A stretch of 64,000 nt of DNA, from assembly GCA_002729725.1 (NCBI GenBank), contig PBYS01000002.1:62001-126000 (forward strand). The letters are read 5' to 3'. This stretch comes from Puniceicoccaceae bacterium. GTDB taxonomy: Bacteria > Verrucomicrobiota > Verrucomicrobiia > Opitutales > Coraliomargaritaceae. A program made the position numbers and the translations under genes. Below are positions 30,037 to 42,883 of the stretch, one piece after another; position 1 is the first letter of the stretch, and every line of letters begins with the position of its first letter. The notes beneath the pieces were generated by a model. The model ran no database searches. It saw only the letters and a program-made list of their open reading frames with translations, and was not told where the DNA came from.

Positions 30037-31502
30037 TAAACGTTGCCTCCTTCCTTAGTATCAGCGAGGAGGGTCGGACCTTGCTTGGCACGGACAGCGC
30101 CGGCAGCGAATAGCATCCAAGCAATATTAATTGCAAAAGCGATATGACCGATCGTGAGCATCACTCCAGAAATTGAGCGGGCTTTCAACCATGGGATCGT
30201 GTTTTGAACGGTTTCGAGGAAGGGAATTTCGGCATTGTTCATTTCCAGACCTTGAATCCAACCACCAGTCTGGAGCGCGACCACCATGACAGTGATCCCC
30301 AGCGCACTTGCCCAGAAGTGAATCTTAATCAGAGAGGCCGAGGGCCACTCTCGCTTGAGCAAGCGTGGCATCATGTAATACACGCCGCCAAACATGATCA
30401 TGGTGAAGAAGGCATAAACGCCATGGTGCGAGTGGCCGACTGTGAAGTGTGTAAAGTGTGTCACTTCATTGACCGAGCGTAGTGCCATTGCAGAGCCTGT
30501 CAGGCTAACCAATGTATAGGAAATCGCACCAAACACGATAAAGCGAAGGGTGGGACTACGCCAGACTTCCTTGTGCAGACCGACCACCGACATGTGGTGA
30601 TTGATCCCCACCACGATGACTGGAATCACCATCATGACTGAAGCCACGATACCTGCAGAAATGAGCCATACTGGGATGGGACCACCAATCAAGTGGTGCA
30701 CTCCGGCCCAGTTGTAGAAAATGGCCAATGCCCAGAAGCCGAGCACGGAAAGATAGTATGAATAAATCGGACGTCCTAATACCTTCGGAATTAAGTAGTA
30801 AGCCGTGCCAAGTGCCATGGGAGTCAACCAAAGGCCCAATACATTGTGTGCGAACCACCAATTAGTCACCGACTGCACAACGCCCCGTGCGGGGAACCAG
30901 ATGATCATGATTTGCGCAACGACATAGAGCCATGGGAACCAAAAAAGAGCCGCCAGGATGTACCATTGCGAAACATAGACATGATCCCCCTTACGGAAGC
31001 GGAAGGCCATCACGCCCCAGACACCGATCAGGGCATAGGAAATCGCGAGCAATGGTGTGGCATAATGTGGGATCTCCAACCATTCGACAGAAGTGATATC
31101 CCCTTTGAGAATGCCAGCAATGCCTACAGTTAGGCCGATGTTCCAAAAAATACCAGCCACCAGCAAGAGGCCCTTGTGATTGATCGGCGCACGACACAAG
31201 CGCGCCATGATCCACAGGCCTACGGCAAAGATGATGTTATTCCCCCACCCGAGTGCCATCGCATTTAAGTGAGCCGAACGCACACGCCCAAAAGTGAGAA
31301 ACTCAAAGGTGCTAGCGAAGTCCGGCTCGTGCGCTTTAAAGGCGGCAAGCAAGGCAAACACGGTGCCAACCATCAGCCAGGAGACGGCTGAGATGACAAA
31401 GAAGAGCGCGGCTGAACGAATCGAAGAATCGATTTCGCTCAATTCCGCCCGCACAGCTGCGCTGTTGGCAGAATACGGGCTTTCGTTGGATGAGTTGGAC
31501 AT
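30036..31502 (-). CDS. ccoN: Cytochrome cbb3 oxidase catalytic subunit I (CcoN)
   Basis: The 488-residue heme-copper oxidase subunit reduces oxygen to water with high affinity. It has about 12 membrane segments. Ligand motifs are present: [10 protein letters not shown] for the low-spin heme, [14 protein letters not shown] for Cu[12 protein letters not shown] for the other CuB histidines, and [13 protein letters not shown] for the two heme b ligands. No N-terminal fusion is seen. It is followed by ccoO and ccoP. The 110 bases ahead of it, after ccoS, contain short direct repeats and no strong promoter. Confidence 0.95.
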   Translation of the reverse strand: MSNSSNESPYSANSAAVRAELSEIDSSIRSAALFFVISAVSWLMVGTVFALLAAFKAHEPDFASTFEFLTFGRVRSAHLNAMALGWGNNIIFAVGLWIMARLCRAPINHKGLLLVAGIFWNIGLTVGIAGILKGDITSVEWLEIPHYATPLLAISYALIGVWGVMAFRFRKGDHVYVSQWYILAALFWFPWLYVVAQIMIIWFPARGVVQSVTNWWFAHNVLGLWLTPMALGTAYYLIPKVLGRPIYSYYLSVLGFWALAIFYNWAGVHHLIGGPIPVWLISAGIVASVMMVIPVIVVGINHHMSVVGLHKEVWRSPTLRFIVFGAISYTLVSLTGSAMALRSVNEVTHFTHFTVGHSHHGVYAFFTMIMFGGVYYMMPRLLKREWPSASLIKIHFWASALGITVMVVALQTGGWIQGLEMNNAEIPFLETVQNTIPWLKARSISGVMLTIGHIAFAINIAWMLFAAGAVRAKQGPTLLADTKEGGNV

Positions 31503-31523
31503 TGTGGGTGAAGTGGAAATGAA

Positions 31524-31550
31524 GAATTAAGAGTTTCGAATTAAGAGTTT
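31524..31550. repeat. Two-copy 14-bp-period direct repeat upstream of ccoN
   Basis: GAATTAAGAGTTT occurs at 31524-31536 and again at 31538-31550, about 22 to 48 bases before the ccoN start. It could be a binding site or a simple duplication. Confidence 0.5.
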
Positions 31551-31600
31551 TGAGCAGCCCGAGCTTCTAGTGATGCGTGGAGCAAACGAGCCATATCATA

Positions 31601-31621
31601 TTTCTTATTTCTTATTTCTTA
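31601..31621. repeat. Three-copy 7-bp tandem repeat at the ccoS stop codon
   Basis: TTTCTTA is repeated three times without a gap, followed by a run of T. The ccoS stop codon lies in the second copy and the Lys-rich end of CcoS is encoded by the repeat. Confidence 0.6.
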
Positions 31622-31815
31622 TTTTTTTTACTGGGAAAGGAGTCGGAGATTTCACCTTCCGGCTCCTCTTCAGTGAATATAACTTTAGCTTGGGAGTCGA
31701 AATTGCGAAGCTGGCCCTTTTTAGCAGACCAATACAGCATACTCACCGCCACGATAAAGAAGAGAACTCCCAGAACGATCAGCGGCAGTATGTTAGTATA
31801 GCTATCGACATCCAT
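31612..31815 (-). CDS. ccoS: cbb3 oxidase assembly protein CcoS
   Basis: A 67-residue protein with one membrane segment (about residues 9-30) followed by the family signature YWSAKKGQLRNFDSQAKVIFTEEE; CcoS proteins have W-[AS]-x-K-x-G-Q-[FL]-x-[DN]-[FL] and an acidic end. CcoS is needed to insert heme and copper into the cbb3 catalytic subunit. Its place just before ccoNOP fits this. The C-terminus, rich in Lys, is encoded in a 7-bp tandem repeat. The start follows the stop of the previous small gene by eight bases. Confidence 0.85.
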   Translation of the reverse strand: MDVDSYTNILPLIVLGVLFFIVAVSMLYWSAKKGQLRNFDSQAKVIFTEEEPEGEISDSFPSKKNKK

Positions 31816-31823
31816 ACGATGAA

Positions 31824-32135
31824 CTATTCGGCGGCGTCTGCCTCCTGGGCCGACTCTGTATAGGCAGCAACGGTCAACTCCATCGCATCCGCGATGGGGA
31901 TGGCAACCGTGCCAGCTTCCGCGTTAATGACTTTGTAGCTGCTGAGCTTTTCCAAGCCCGCGGCACGTGCCTCGTCCGCCTTGGCCTGGCGATCGATGCC
32001 AGCCTGTGCATTGACGGGATCCGCACGATTGGGCAGATACGCGACAAAGAGAATAAGCGCGAAAATCAGGATTGCGCCCAGACCTCCGAGAAAGGAAAGC
32101 AATGAATTGCTTTTAGATACTTGAGTTGCTGACAT
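31824..32135 (-). CDS. Small membrane-anchored protein between actF and ccoS
   Basis: A 103-residue protein with one membrane segment (about 13-34) and a soluble part of about 65 residues that contains LSSYKVINAEAGTVAIPIADAMEL. From memory, short proteins with a similar AG-x-V-x-I-P-I-x-x-AM-x-L segment lie next to alternative complex III or cytochrome c oxidase genes in several phyla. It is five bases from actF and eight from ccoS, so it belongs to the operon. It may be a structural or assembly subunit of the respiratory complex. The function is not established by the sequence. Confidence 0.65.
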   Translation of the reverse strand: MSATQVSKSNSLLSFLGGLGAILIFALILFVAYLPNRADPVNAQAGIDRQAKADEARAAGLEKLSSYKVINAEAGTVAIPIADAMELTVAAYTESAQEADAAE

Positions 32136-32140
32136 CGTAA

Positions 32141-33412
<1,272 letters not shown>

Positions 33413-33416
33413 ATAA

Positions 33417-34070
33417 TTATAATCCCAACTCTGTGCGTTGAACGGCGGTCAGCTCTTCGGCATTCGCATTTTGCGAAAGTTGTAGAGCGCGAACGTAGAG
33501 GACGATAGCCCAACGTTCTTCGGGTGAAATACGATCGTTGAAAGGAAGCATCAGCCCCTTACCATTAGTGATAACATCGAAAATGTGACCATCATCGACA
33601 GAGCGCAAACGTGCGTCGTGATAGTTGGCAGCGAGCACACCATAAGGCTTGGTCACACCATTACCATCGCCCGCAGCGCCGTGGCAGCTCGAACAGAAGA
33701 TATCATACTTCTCTTTGCCCTGTTGGATGAGCTCATAGCTAACTTCCACAGGAATCTTTTTAACTAAAGAACCGTCGGCATTTTTGCCTTGGTTGAAGAC
33801 CGTATCACCGAGGCGTGGGTCTTCGAAGTCTTCGGAGAACACCTCGACTTGGTTGAAGTAATCACCACGAGCGACTGTGCCAGCGGGCACCTGACGATCG
33901 TTACGCCCATCGGCAAAAAAATCATTTTCGGCCTGTGGCTTATAACGTGCCTGGCGATCCATATCCGGAAAGACCTCCAGTGGTGGCTTGGTGCTGATCG
34001 AACCGCGGAAACCGAGAATCGATACCGCTGCGATGATCGCAAAAACATAAATGGCTAAGAAGATACGCAT
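33417..34070 (-). CDS. actE: Alternative complex III monoheme cytochrome c ActE
   Basis: The 217-residue protein has one N-terminal membrane segment or lipid-type signal and a cytochrome c domain with CSSCHGAAGDGNG near residue 132 and a LMLPFNDRISPEERWAIVLYVRAL end with the axial Met region. ActE passes electrons from the pentaheme ActA toward the terminal oxidase. It sits between actD and actF in the usual order. The gap to actD is nine bases. Confidence 0.92.
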   Translation of the reverse strand: MRIFLAIYVFAIIAAVSILGFRGSISTKPPLEVFPDMDRQARYKPQAENDFFADGRNDRQVPAGTVARGDYFNQVEVFSEDFEDPRLGDTVFNQGKNADGSLVKKIPVEVSYELIQQGKEKYDIFCSSCHGAAGDGNGVTKPYGVLAANYHDARLRSVDDGHIFDVITNGKGLMLPFNDRISPEERWAIVLYVRALQLSQNANAEELTAVQRTELGL

Positions 34071-34079
34071 GATGATGTC

Positions 34080-34609
34080 CTAGGCTGAGACCTCCTCAAT
34101 GTCGGTGCCGCCGATTTCTTCGAGAAAACGGCGTGTCGCGACAGGATCGTATTGACCATCGCGAGCTTCGATCGCGATGACGAGACGGTCTCCGGAAACT
34201 TCCAGAAACTTCTCACTGTTAAAGAGTGGGTTATAGTGCTGCGGGAGCAAATTAGTGATAAACATGCCGCCCAATGTGCCGAATGCTGAGAGCAAAATAG
34301 TGAGCTCATACATGATCGGGAATGGAAAGACAGGGCTAAAGAATGGCTGGCCACCCACGATCAGTGGATAATTAAAGGCATTCATGAACCACACAATTGT
34401 CATGCCCAAAGTGAAACCACTGACGCCACCACAAAAGGTGAAGACAGGCACTTTAGAGCGTGGCTGACCTTGTGCAGCTGGCATCCCGTGAACGGGGAAC
34501 GATGAGTACGTGTCCCACTTTTTGTAACCGGCATCCCGCACCTTTTCTGCCGCGTGGAAGAAAGCTGGTGTATCGGGAAAGCTCGCGATGATTCCGTATG
34601 ATTCAGACA

Positions 34610-34610
<1 letters not shown>
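34080..34610 (-). CDS. actD: Alternative complex III subunit ActD (DUF3341)
   Basis: A 176-residue protein with a cytoplasmic ferredoxin-like N-terminal part ([24 protein letters not shown]) and two membrane segments (around 62-82 and 98-120). This is the DUF3341 family, found as ActD in alternative complex III. Its start codon overlaps the actC stop by one base; AAAGGAG lies inside the end of actC. It packs against ActC/ActF and has no cofactor. Confidence 0.92.
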
Positions 34611-36109
<1,499 letters not shown>

Positions 36110-36135
36110 TTGATTCGGTTCGCAAGTGTTAGATT

Positions 36136-39100
36136 TTAGTGAGCGGCAGGTGCGGCTTCATGTTCATGAGAGGAGTGGTCGTGGTCGGCTGCACCGTGTG
36201 CATCGTGGCTGGGAGCCGCGTGTGCGTCGTGTGCGCCGTGGTCATCACCGTGTGCGCCGTGGTCACCGTGAGCAGCCCCGCTGCCGTGGCCGTAACGCTC
36301 ATCGTATTGAGCATAAGCATAAGGCTTCTTGTAAGCGTCGGGCATCTTCGGATTTGGATTGCGCAAACGTGCCAGGTAAGTGGTGCGTGGGCGTGCATTG
36401 AGGTAGCCCAGGACAGAGTAATTACGATCACTCGCCTTAATTTTGGACACCTCAGAGTTGGCATCGGAAACATCACCAAAAGTGATGGCGTCGGTCGGGC
36501 AAACTTGTTGGCAAGCCGTCTTGATTGTGCCATCGGCAATCTTGATGTTGCCGGTCGCTCCTGCAAGGCGCTTCTGCTCGATCTTGGCAGACTCGATACG
36601 CTGTGTGCAGTAGGTGCACTTCTCCATAACACCACGCATGCGCACAGTGACATTTGGATTCTTTTGCATCTTCTGCAATTCAGGCTCGTCGACAGGACCT
36701 AATGGGCCCTTGTAAACTTCGCCGATCTGACGTTTGTTCCAATCGAAGAAATTAAAGCGGCGCACCTTATACGGGCAGTTATTTGCGCAGTAGCGAGTGC
36801 CGACGCAACGATTGTAAGCCATGGTATTGAGGCCTTGGGTATCGTGCACGGTAGCATTGACAGGGCAAACCTGCTCACAAGGTGCATTCTCACAGTGCTG
36901 GCACATAACGCTCATGAACGAGACCTGCACATCTTCGGGCACTTCAGTCTGATCGTATTTCTCCGCTGAGAAATAACGGTCAATACGCATCCAGTGCATT
37001 TCACGGCCACGTAGAACTTGATCCTTACCGACGATCGGCACGTTGTTCTCGCTTTGACAAGCCACGACACAAGCGGTGCACCCGGTGCAGCTGTTCAAAT
37101 CGATCGCCATGCCCCACTGCTGAATATCGGGATATTGTTTACGAGCTTCCTCGCCCTGCCAGACCTTTACATTGGGTGCCGGCTCAGCGAAGCTGGGGTG
37201 CTTATACGCAGAGTTACCACGGAACTGACTAGTGGACTTCTCTTGTAGCGACTTGTCCGCATCCTTGCCGTAATTGGCCGGAGCATGGGATTCGACGCCC
37301 ATCTTGTTGGCAAATTCCGGATTCTTCTTATAGTAATCAGCATTGCCCTCGCGGATGATCGCACGGCCTTCCATCGACCAGTGTTCTTGCGTATTGGCCA
37401 GTGGACTGATTTCAGAAGTCAGCTGCAAGGCAGCGCCAGTCGCGACTCCAAGTGCGTTCGAAGAGCGAACAGTGTAAGCATTGAAACCGACACCTGCCCC
37501 CACACGACCGACTGTTTCGCGACCGAGGCCGAGCGGCAAGACGACTGTGTAGTTCGCCATACCAGGCACGACGTGAATCGGGCCCTTAACGGTGCGACCG
37601 TTCAGCGTCAGCTCGGCAACCACAGCTTGTTCCTTGCCGCGCTTGAAAGTAGCTTTGTTGGTTTGCAGTGTGCCCTTTGCGCCCTCGAAGAACTCACTGT
37701 CCTTATTCATGGGCTTCTTGCTTGGGAAAATTTGGATACCATCCTTCTCTTCCAATTCCTTAGCGAGACGAGGGCTGATCAGGATCGCATTGTCCCAAGT
37801 CAACTTGGTCATAGGATCGGGACATTCCATCATCCAGCCATTATTCGCATAGCGACCATCCCCCGCATGCGAGCTCGCTGCAAAACGAACATCAAGCTTA
37901 GACGCGTTCAGTTCAGGCGCTTCCAAGTCAGCAGCCAGCACTGCTGCGCTAAGATCGACAGCCCCAGTCTTGACGGGCTTGAAAGCACTGCCATCGAGCA
38001 CACCATCGCTGAGGAATCGGTTAAAGTCACTGCCTCCCTGCGCCTTGAACGTGTCTTGCACGATGGAATACGCATCGTATTTGCGGGCGCCTGCGAGGCG
38101 TGCCAAAACTTCCAACTCACTGAAGGTCGGGAAGAGTGGCTCAATCATAGGCTGCACGGGCACCAGTGTGCCATCGAAAGTGCGTCCATCGCCCCAACTT
38201 TCGAGGTAGTGCGAAGCGGCAATCACGAGTTTTGCAGCTTTTGCTGTCTCGTTTTTATCGCTACCGAAATAAATGCTCTCGCTGGCCTTTGCTTGCGCAG
38301 CGGCCCAGTCGAGATCAACGGGCGCATTATAAACGGGGTTACCACCAAGAATGAAAAGTGTTTCAACATCGCCTTGGTTGAGGCGAGCCACTGCATCAGC
38401 AATGCCTGCTTCAGCGTCTGCAACTTGCACATATTTGACCGGAGCGGACAACATTTCGTTGATGGCAATCACGATCGCATGCGCCGACTTGGAGAGATGC
38501 TCCCCCGCGACGACGATCGCATGGCCCTTATTGGCTGCTAGGTCGGAAGCACACTCCTCGACCCACTTGCTGTCGACCTTGAGTGTGGCAGCGGACTTTT
38601 GAGCGCTGGCAGAAAGTTTCACCCCCATCGCTGCAGCAAGCTGCGCAATAAAGGCGCCCATTTGACTGCTGCTCAAGCGCAAGCGGTGATCCGCCATGGC
38701 GCCCGTCGAAGTCAAAGAGCTCTCAACCGCGTATAGGCGGCTCATCTTGGTCGCATCCTTCGAGTCTTTGACCTTACGAGTCTTGACGAAATCGCGAGCC
38801 AGACCGATGGAAGCATCGGCATTCAGAAGGAAATCCGCATCCAAGGAAAGCACACGCTTGGCCTTGTCGAACTCAGGAATCGAACGCAGCGTCTTGCCAA
38901 ATACAGCTTTGGCTGCTTGTTCAGATGTGCTTTGATCGATCGCGGTGTATTCCGTCCAAGTCGCTTGTGGGAATTTTTTCTTAATCTGCGCAACCAGAGC
39001 CGCACGGCTAGGGGAAGTGCTCGGCTCGGCCAAGAAGACCAGACCTTTTCCTTCATCAGCGGCATGTGCTTTGCTGATTGCTGCGAGGCGATCACGCACA

Positions 39101-39561
39101 GCAGTATCGCTCACACTGCTTTTAGTTGCACGGTCTGGATCATACAGGTCCAAGATGCTGGCCTGAGTGTAGACCGAAGTCGCTCCGCCGTATGGCTTGT
39201 AACTAGGATTACCTTCAATCTTAGTCGGGCGCCCGGTGTGGGTTTCCACGATCACTGGCACATTATCACGCGCGCCAGGCTGAGAAGATGTATAGTATAC
39301 GGGCACACCAGGAATCAAGTTCTCTGGCTGCTTCGAATATGGAAGGATATTCTGCTCCGGACGACGGCAACCCGCCATCCCGAGACCAGCCAAGCCGAAC
39401 GATGCGGCCATAACCTTCATAAATTGACGGCGATTGACGCCTTCCATCTCAGAGGCACCTGTGGGGAACTCACGCTGCACCCACTCGGAAAAAGCGGGCG
39501 TTTCTGCGAGATCGTCGAGGCTTTTCCAATAGCGAGGACCTGAAAATTCAGAGTTATTCAT
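36136..39561 (-). CDS. actB: Alternative complex III Fe-S/molybdopterin-like subunit ActB
   Basis: The 1141-residue protein fuses a molybdopterin-oxidoreductase-like domain (no cofactor expected) with a ferredoxin-like domain. It begins with a Tat-type signal inside an extended N-terminus ([17 protein letters not shown] near residue 43). Four cysteine clusters for iron-sulfur centres lie at about 825-1050: [35 protein letters not shown] and CTYC with a later CQQVC. The last 50 residues are exceptionally rich in His, with Asp, Gly and Ala. It accepts electrons within the complex. The gene follows actA by 17 bases. Confidence 0.95.
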   Translation of the reverse strand: MNNSEFSGPRYWKSLDDLAETPAFSEWVQREFPTGASEMEGVNRRQFMKVMAASFGLAGLGMAGCRRPEQNILPYSKQPENLIPGVPVYYTSSQPGARDNVPVIVETHTGRPTKIEGNPSYKPYGGATSVYTQASILDLYDPDRATKSSVSDTAVRDRLAAISKAHAADEGKGLVFLAEPSTSPSRAALVAQIKKKFPQATWTEYTAIDQSTSEQAAKAVFGKTLRSIPEFDKAKRVLSLDADFLLNADASIGLARDFVKTRKVKDSKDATKMSRLYAVESSLTSTGAMADHRLRLSSSQMGAFIAQLAAAMGVKLSASAQKSAATLKVDSKWVEECASDLAANKGHAIVVAGEHLSKSAHAIVIAINEMLSAPVKYVQVADAEAGIADAVARLNQGDVETLFILGGNPVYNAPVDLDWAAAQAKASESIYFGSDKNETAKAAKLVIAASHYLESWGDGRTFDGTLVPVQPMIEPLFPTFSELEVLARLAGARKYDAYSIVQDTFKAQGGSDFNRFLSDGVLDGSAFKPVKTGAVDLSAAVLAADLEAPELNASKLDVRFAASSHAGDGRYANNGWMMECPDPMTKLTWDNAILISPRLAKELEEKDGIQIFPSKKPMNKDSEFFEGAKGTLQTNKATFKRGKEQAVVAELTLNGRTVKGPIHVVPGMANYTVVLPLGLGRETVGRVGAGVGFNAYTVRSSNALGVATGAALQLTSEISPLANTQEHWSMEGRAIIREGNADYYKKNPEFANKMGVESHAPANYGKDADKSLQEKSTSQFRGNSAYKHPSFAEPAPNVKVWQGEEARKQYPDIQQWGMAIDLNSCTGCTACVVACQSENNVPIVGKDQVLRGREMHWMRIDRYFSAEKYDQTEVPEDVQVSFMSVMCQHCENAPCEQVCPVNATVHDTQGLNTMAYNRCVGTRYCANNCPYKVRRFNFFDWNKRQIGEVYKGPLGPVDEPELQKMQKNPNVTVRMRGVMEKCTYCTQRIESAKIEQKRLAGATGNIKIADGTIKTACQQVCPTDAITFGDVSDANSEVSKIKASDRNYSVLGYLNARPRTTYLARLRNPNPKMPDAYKKPYAYAQYDERYGHGSGAAHGDHGAHGDDHGAHDAHAAPSHDAHGAADHDHSSHEHEAAPAAH

Positions 39562-39578
39562 AGCTCAAATAAAATCGA

Positions 39579-40232
39579 TTAACGGTGGCAGCCAGAACAG
39601 CTTTGCGGTGGGTTGACTTTCCAGTCGTGAACAAAACCAACAGCTTCCTTTTTAAAGTCTTCAGTGTCGGGACGTTCCCAATCCAGGTTATACACTTCTT
39701 CTGGTGGGCGCACATGCTCCTCTGGGTTGCGGTGGCAATCCAGGCAGAAGCTCATGCTGAAGGATTCTTTGTGCGTGACGACATCCATCTCATCCACGCG
39801 ACCATGACACCCCACGCAGCTCACACCACGATTTACGTGCACAGAGTGATTGAAGTAGACGTAATCAGGTGTCTTGTGCACACGGACCCAAGGAATCGGC
39901 TCGCCCGACTCATAGCTCGTTTTGACAGGAGCCAGCATAGGATCGTCCTTACGCACCATACTGTGACATGTCATACAGACATTGGCAGCCGGCACATTGG
40001 AGTGCTCTGAGCGATCCACGAAAGTATGGCAATAGCGACAGTCAATGTCCAACTGACCTGCGTGCAGCGCGTGACTGAATGCAACCGGCTGAATCGGTGC
40101 ATAGCCCACACGGGTGTATTTAGGAGTCGCATAATACGTCACACCACACACGACCGCGGTCACGGTGAGGATAATTGCAACAATTACTTTGATAGGGATC
40201 GTGTTGACCCACTTAGGAAATACATTCGCCAT
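39579..40232 (-). CDS. actA: Alternative complex III pentaheme cytochrome c ActA
   Basis: The 217-residue protein has one N-terminal membrane anchor (about 11-30) and five CxxCH heme sites: CRYCH, CMTCH, CVGCH, CLDCH and CSGCH, matching the pentaheme ActA of Rhodothermus. It is exported and anchored on the outer face of the inner membrane. As the first gene of the operon it lacks a Shine-Dalgarno motif. A TATAAT-like box stands about 65 bases upstream. Confidence 0.95.
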   Translation of the reverse strand: MANVFPKWVNTIPIKVIVAIILTVTAVVCGVTYYATPKYTRVGYAPIQPVAFSHALHAGQLDIDCRYCHTFVDRSEHSNVPAANVCMTCHSMVRKDDPMLAPVKTSYESGEPIPWVRVHKTPDYVYFNHSVHVNRGVSCVGCHGRVDEMDVVTHKESFSMSFCLDCHRNPEEHVRPPEEVYNLDWERPDTEDFKKEAVGFVHDWKVNPPQSCSGCHR

Positions 40233-40296
40233 TGCTTTTAATTAGTAAAATTCGGTGAACCTTATATTGATCGAGGGCCCGCCATGAGCCCCTTAT

Positions 40297-40302
40297 ATTA
40301 TA
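40297..40302 (-). promoter_or_regulatory. Candidate -10 box for the act-cco operon
   Basis: TATAAT is read on the minus strand 65 bases ahead of the actA start codon, at the end of the preceding small gene. No good -35 hexamer is seen at 17 bases. Position and exact match to the consensus are the only support. Confidence 0.35.
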
Positions 40303-40534
40303 CCTTGCGCGCAACAGCACCTTTAGCTGTGCGAACCCGTGCCAGTGCACTCGCAGATATATTAGCGGATGCACTCGTTGAAATGCCCTGCGAGGCCGTT
40401 TGTGTTTGATCACTGCGATCACTGCGATCACTGCGACTTGTGCGCGCAATCGACGAAACGGCAAAGACCCCAGCTATTGCCAGGCCTGCGCGTTTTAGAA
40501 ATCCTTTTCGGTTAGTGGTAGGTTCGCTGTCCAT
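40298..40534 (-). CDS. Small Tat-like exported protein with Ser-Asp-Arg repeats
   Basis: From the ATG at 40534 the product is 78 residues. It begins with a basic stretch and a hydrophobic helix (KGFLKRAGLAIAGVFAVSSIA) that resembles an export signal, followed by a low-complexity tail with SRSDRSDRSD and many Ser, Ala and Thr. The repeat is encoded by a perfect 9-bp tandem repeat. No family was recognised. Its place ahead of actA suggests a link with the respiratory operon, but a stray lineage-specific gene is also possible. Confidence 0.4.
   Translation of the reverse strand: MDSEPTTNRKGFLKRAGLAIAGVFAVSSIARTSRSDRSDRSDQTQTASQGISTSASANISASALARVRTAKGAVARKV
40408..40434. repeat. Perfect three-copy 9-bp tandem repeat
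   Basis: GATCACTGC is repeated three times in phase with the reading frame of the small exported protein, encoding Arg-Ser-Asp units on the minus strand. Copy number may vary between strains. Confidence 0.8.
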
Positions 40535-40830
40535 GCGTCGTAAAAAAGCACTGTTAAAAGTGCCCCTAATTGGCATGGCAACCGTTTTTTGCAATTGATG
40601 ACAAAAGAGTGGAACTTATCCACATCGCCACAATAGCGACTGAGTATCAGTCTCAATAACAAAGATGGCAAATTGCCCGCGAACCCGCACAAAATAGGGC
40701 TTTAGGTAAATCAGCGGCTTAAAAACAGAGCCTAAGTATTGAGATTCAGCTCTATCAAGAGTTAGTATTAAATAAGTGGGCTGCATAGTCGCCATAAGCG
40801 ACACTATCGCAACAGCACAGCTACAATTTC

Positions 40831-42867
40831 TCACTGGCACGAAGGTTGCTTAAGAGCGCGAGCAGTCACCCAAAAGCTCGACACTAGCATAATTAAAGCC
40901 GCAGCAATCGGATGCAATAGGCCCAGCGCAGCGAGCAGCATACCCACCGCATTATAGGCAGCCGCATAGATAAGATTCCCGCGTAAGCGTCTATGCAAAT
41001 CGCGCGCCAAGCCAATACCCGCTGGAATCACCTCAACTCGATCGGCAGTCAATTGCGCCATGGCTACCGAGCGGGCCAAACCTGTGCCCGAATGCATCGC
41101 AATGGAGCCGCTCGCTTGCGTCATAGCAGCTGCATCATTAATTCCATCGCCCACGAACAAGGGTGTTTGCCCCGCCTGCCGTGCGGCAGAGATGCGCTTG
41201 ACCTTATCTGACGAACTCAAACCTGCTTCAAGCAACACATGACTGGGTAATTCAACTTCAGGAAAGGGATCTCCAGTCAAAATACTCGCATGTACCCCCA
41301 AATCATCCAGCCGCTGCCAGGTTGCTGGCACGCCTGCTCTCAATCGCTCCTGTAAAACAAAACAAGCTGCGGCTCTTCCCTCTATTAAAACATATACGCG
41401 CTTACCTTGCGACTCGTGCAATTGCGCGCCCACTCGCAGCCTGTCAGCCTCCGATGGCAGCAAACTCGCCTCCCCCACTTGCAATGAATAGAAATGCTGC
41501 GACACCTGCAGGCGAAACGCGACCCCCTGTCCGCTCAGCAAATGAAGATCTTCGACCACCATTCCGGCGCGCCCCCGTGTGGTCGTGTAAGCAGCATCTC
41601 CCTCATTTGCCTGCAGATACTGCACCAGCGCACGCGCCACTGGATGTGCCAAGCTCGACTCCGCCAGTAGAATCGCCACCAACAAATCAGCCCGAGGCAA
41701 AGGCAGGTCTGGCTCGACCCACACTTCAGTCACCCGCAATGTCGATTCGCTCAAGGTGCCTGTTTTATCGAAGAAAATCCGCTCAGTACGTGCCAGCGCA
41801 TCTATAAAGGCTCCATCACGGGTGACCAAACCAAGCTGTGCCAAACGAAAGAGACCCTGGGAGATTGCGACCGGCGTGGCCAAGCCCAGAGCACAGGGGC
41901 AAGCCACCAGTAGCACCGCCATACTATTTAACACTGCATCCACCCAGCTGCCTAAAAAATACCACACGAGCGCAGTCACGAAGCTCACACTGACCACTAG
42001 GGGTAAAAACACTCGAATTAAAGCATTCGCTTGAGTCTGCAAATCGGATGCCTGCCCGTCCGCCCCTTCCACAGCCTCTAGAATCTCGTCAAGCTCACGC
42101 GCTCCTGCCCCTCGCTCAACTTCCATCTCAAAACGACTGTCGACCGCCCACGTGCCCGCGCGGACGCGATCCCCCACCCGCCTGACCACCGGCAAAGGCT
42201 CTCCAGTTAGGGCGGTCTCTTGCACATAGCCCACTCCACTGCGTATGACACCATCCAAAGTAAAGGCCGCTCCAGGCTCAACCCGCACCCTGGCACCTAC
42301 CGCCACCTCAGCCACGGCCTGCGACATCCACTCGCCCGATGACTGCAAAACTTCCGCCCGCTCAAAGCGCTCCCGCAAGCGGGCACTCTCCAACTTCATA
42401 CGCGACTGCGAGCGCTCACCCAACATGCGCCCAAAGGTGTAAATCGCGATGACAATCGCCACCACCTCATAATAGACAGAGCCCTGCCCCGTAACTGAGC
42501 CCACCACCGAACCGACAAAGGCCCCCAACAAGCTAAGCGTAAACAGGCCTTCAATCGAGAGTCGGCGACCTCGCACCATCCCCCAAGTGGACGCAAAGAG
42601 TGGCCCGCCAAGAAAAGCCATCACCACCAGCGATGAAAAAATCAAGCCGCCATGCAAAATCCAATAAGGTAACGAACCGAAGGGAGGCGGCGTCATATTG
42701 AGTGCGAGCGAAAAAACCATCCCCTGCCCGGCAAACACACCAGCAATCGCAATTCGCAGCCAAGCCCGCGAAAGCTTAAGATCTAGATCGTCACAATCGC
42801 CCTGCTCGCGACACACAATCGCAGGCTGCGGTGAGCTTGATTGAATAGGCTCAGATTCCGATGACAT
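40831..42867 (-). CDS. ccoI: Copper-translocating P1B-type ATPase (CcoI/CopA-like)
   Basis: A 678-residue P-type ATPase with eight predicted membrane helices, the copper-specific ACPCALGLATP motif in helix 6, the TGEP actuator loop, DKTGT phosphorylation site, an HP locus (SSLAHPVARAL) and GDGINDA. An N-terminal heavy-metal domain with CxxC is missing; only a short Cys-containing stretch (CREQGDC) stands before the first helix. Near ccoS and ccoNOP, it most likely exports or delivers copper for the cbb3 catalytic site, as CcoI does. The ATG at 42867 is preferred over a TTG three codons upstream. Confidence 0.85.
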   Translation of the reverse strand: MSSESEPIQSSSPQPAIVCREQGDCDDLDLKLSRAWLRIAIAGVFAGQGMVFSLALNMTPPPFGSLPYWILHGGLIFSSLVVMAFLGGPLFASTWGMVRGRRLSIEGLFTLSLLGAFVGSVVGSVTGQGSVYYEVVAIVIAIYTFGRMLGERSQSRMKLESARLRERFERAEVLQSSGEWMSQAVAEVAVGARVRVEPGAAFTLDGVIRSGVGYVQETALTGEPLPVVRRVGDRVRAGTWAVDSRFEMEVERGAGARELDEILEAVEGADGQASDLQTQANALIRVFLPLVVSVSFVTALVWYFLGSWVDAVLNSMAVLLVACPCALGLATPVAISQGLFRLAQLGLVTRDGAFIDALARTERIFFDKTGTLSESTLRVTEVWVEPDLPLPRADLLVAILLAESSLAHPVARALVQYLQANEGDAAYTTTRGRAGMVVEDLHLLSGQGVAFRLQVSQHFYSLQVGEASLLPSEADRLRVGAQLHESQGKRVYVLIEGRAAACFVLQERLRAGVPATWQRLDDLGVHASILTGDPFPEVELPSHVLLEAGLSSSDKVKRISAARQAGQTPLFVGDGINDAAAMTQASGSIAMHSGTGLARSVAMAQLTADRVEVIPAGIGLARDLHRRLRGNLIYAAAYNAVGMLLAALGLLHPIAAALIMLVSSFWVTARALKQPSCQ

Positions 42868-42883
42868 AAGGCACAATCAATCA

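Noticed and set aside
37285..38541. 418-codon open frame opposite actB
   Set aside because: It is a shadow of actB; composition and lack of motifs speak against coding.
40620..40660. Fur- or FNR-like palindrome (TGAG...CTCA) ahead of the small exported gene
   Set aside because: The dyad is short and imperfect and does not match a known operator well enough to list.
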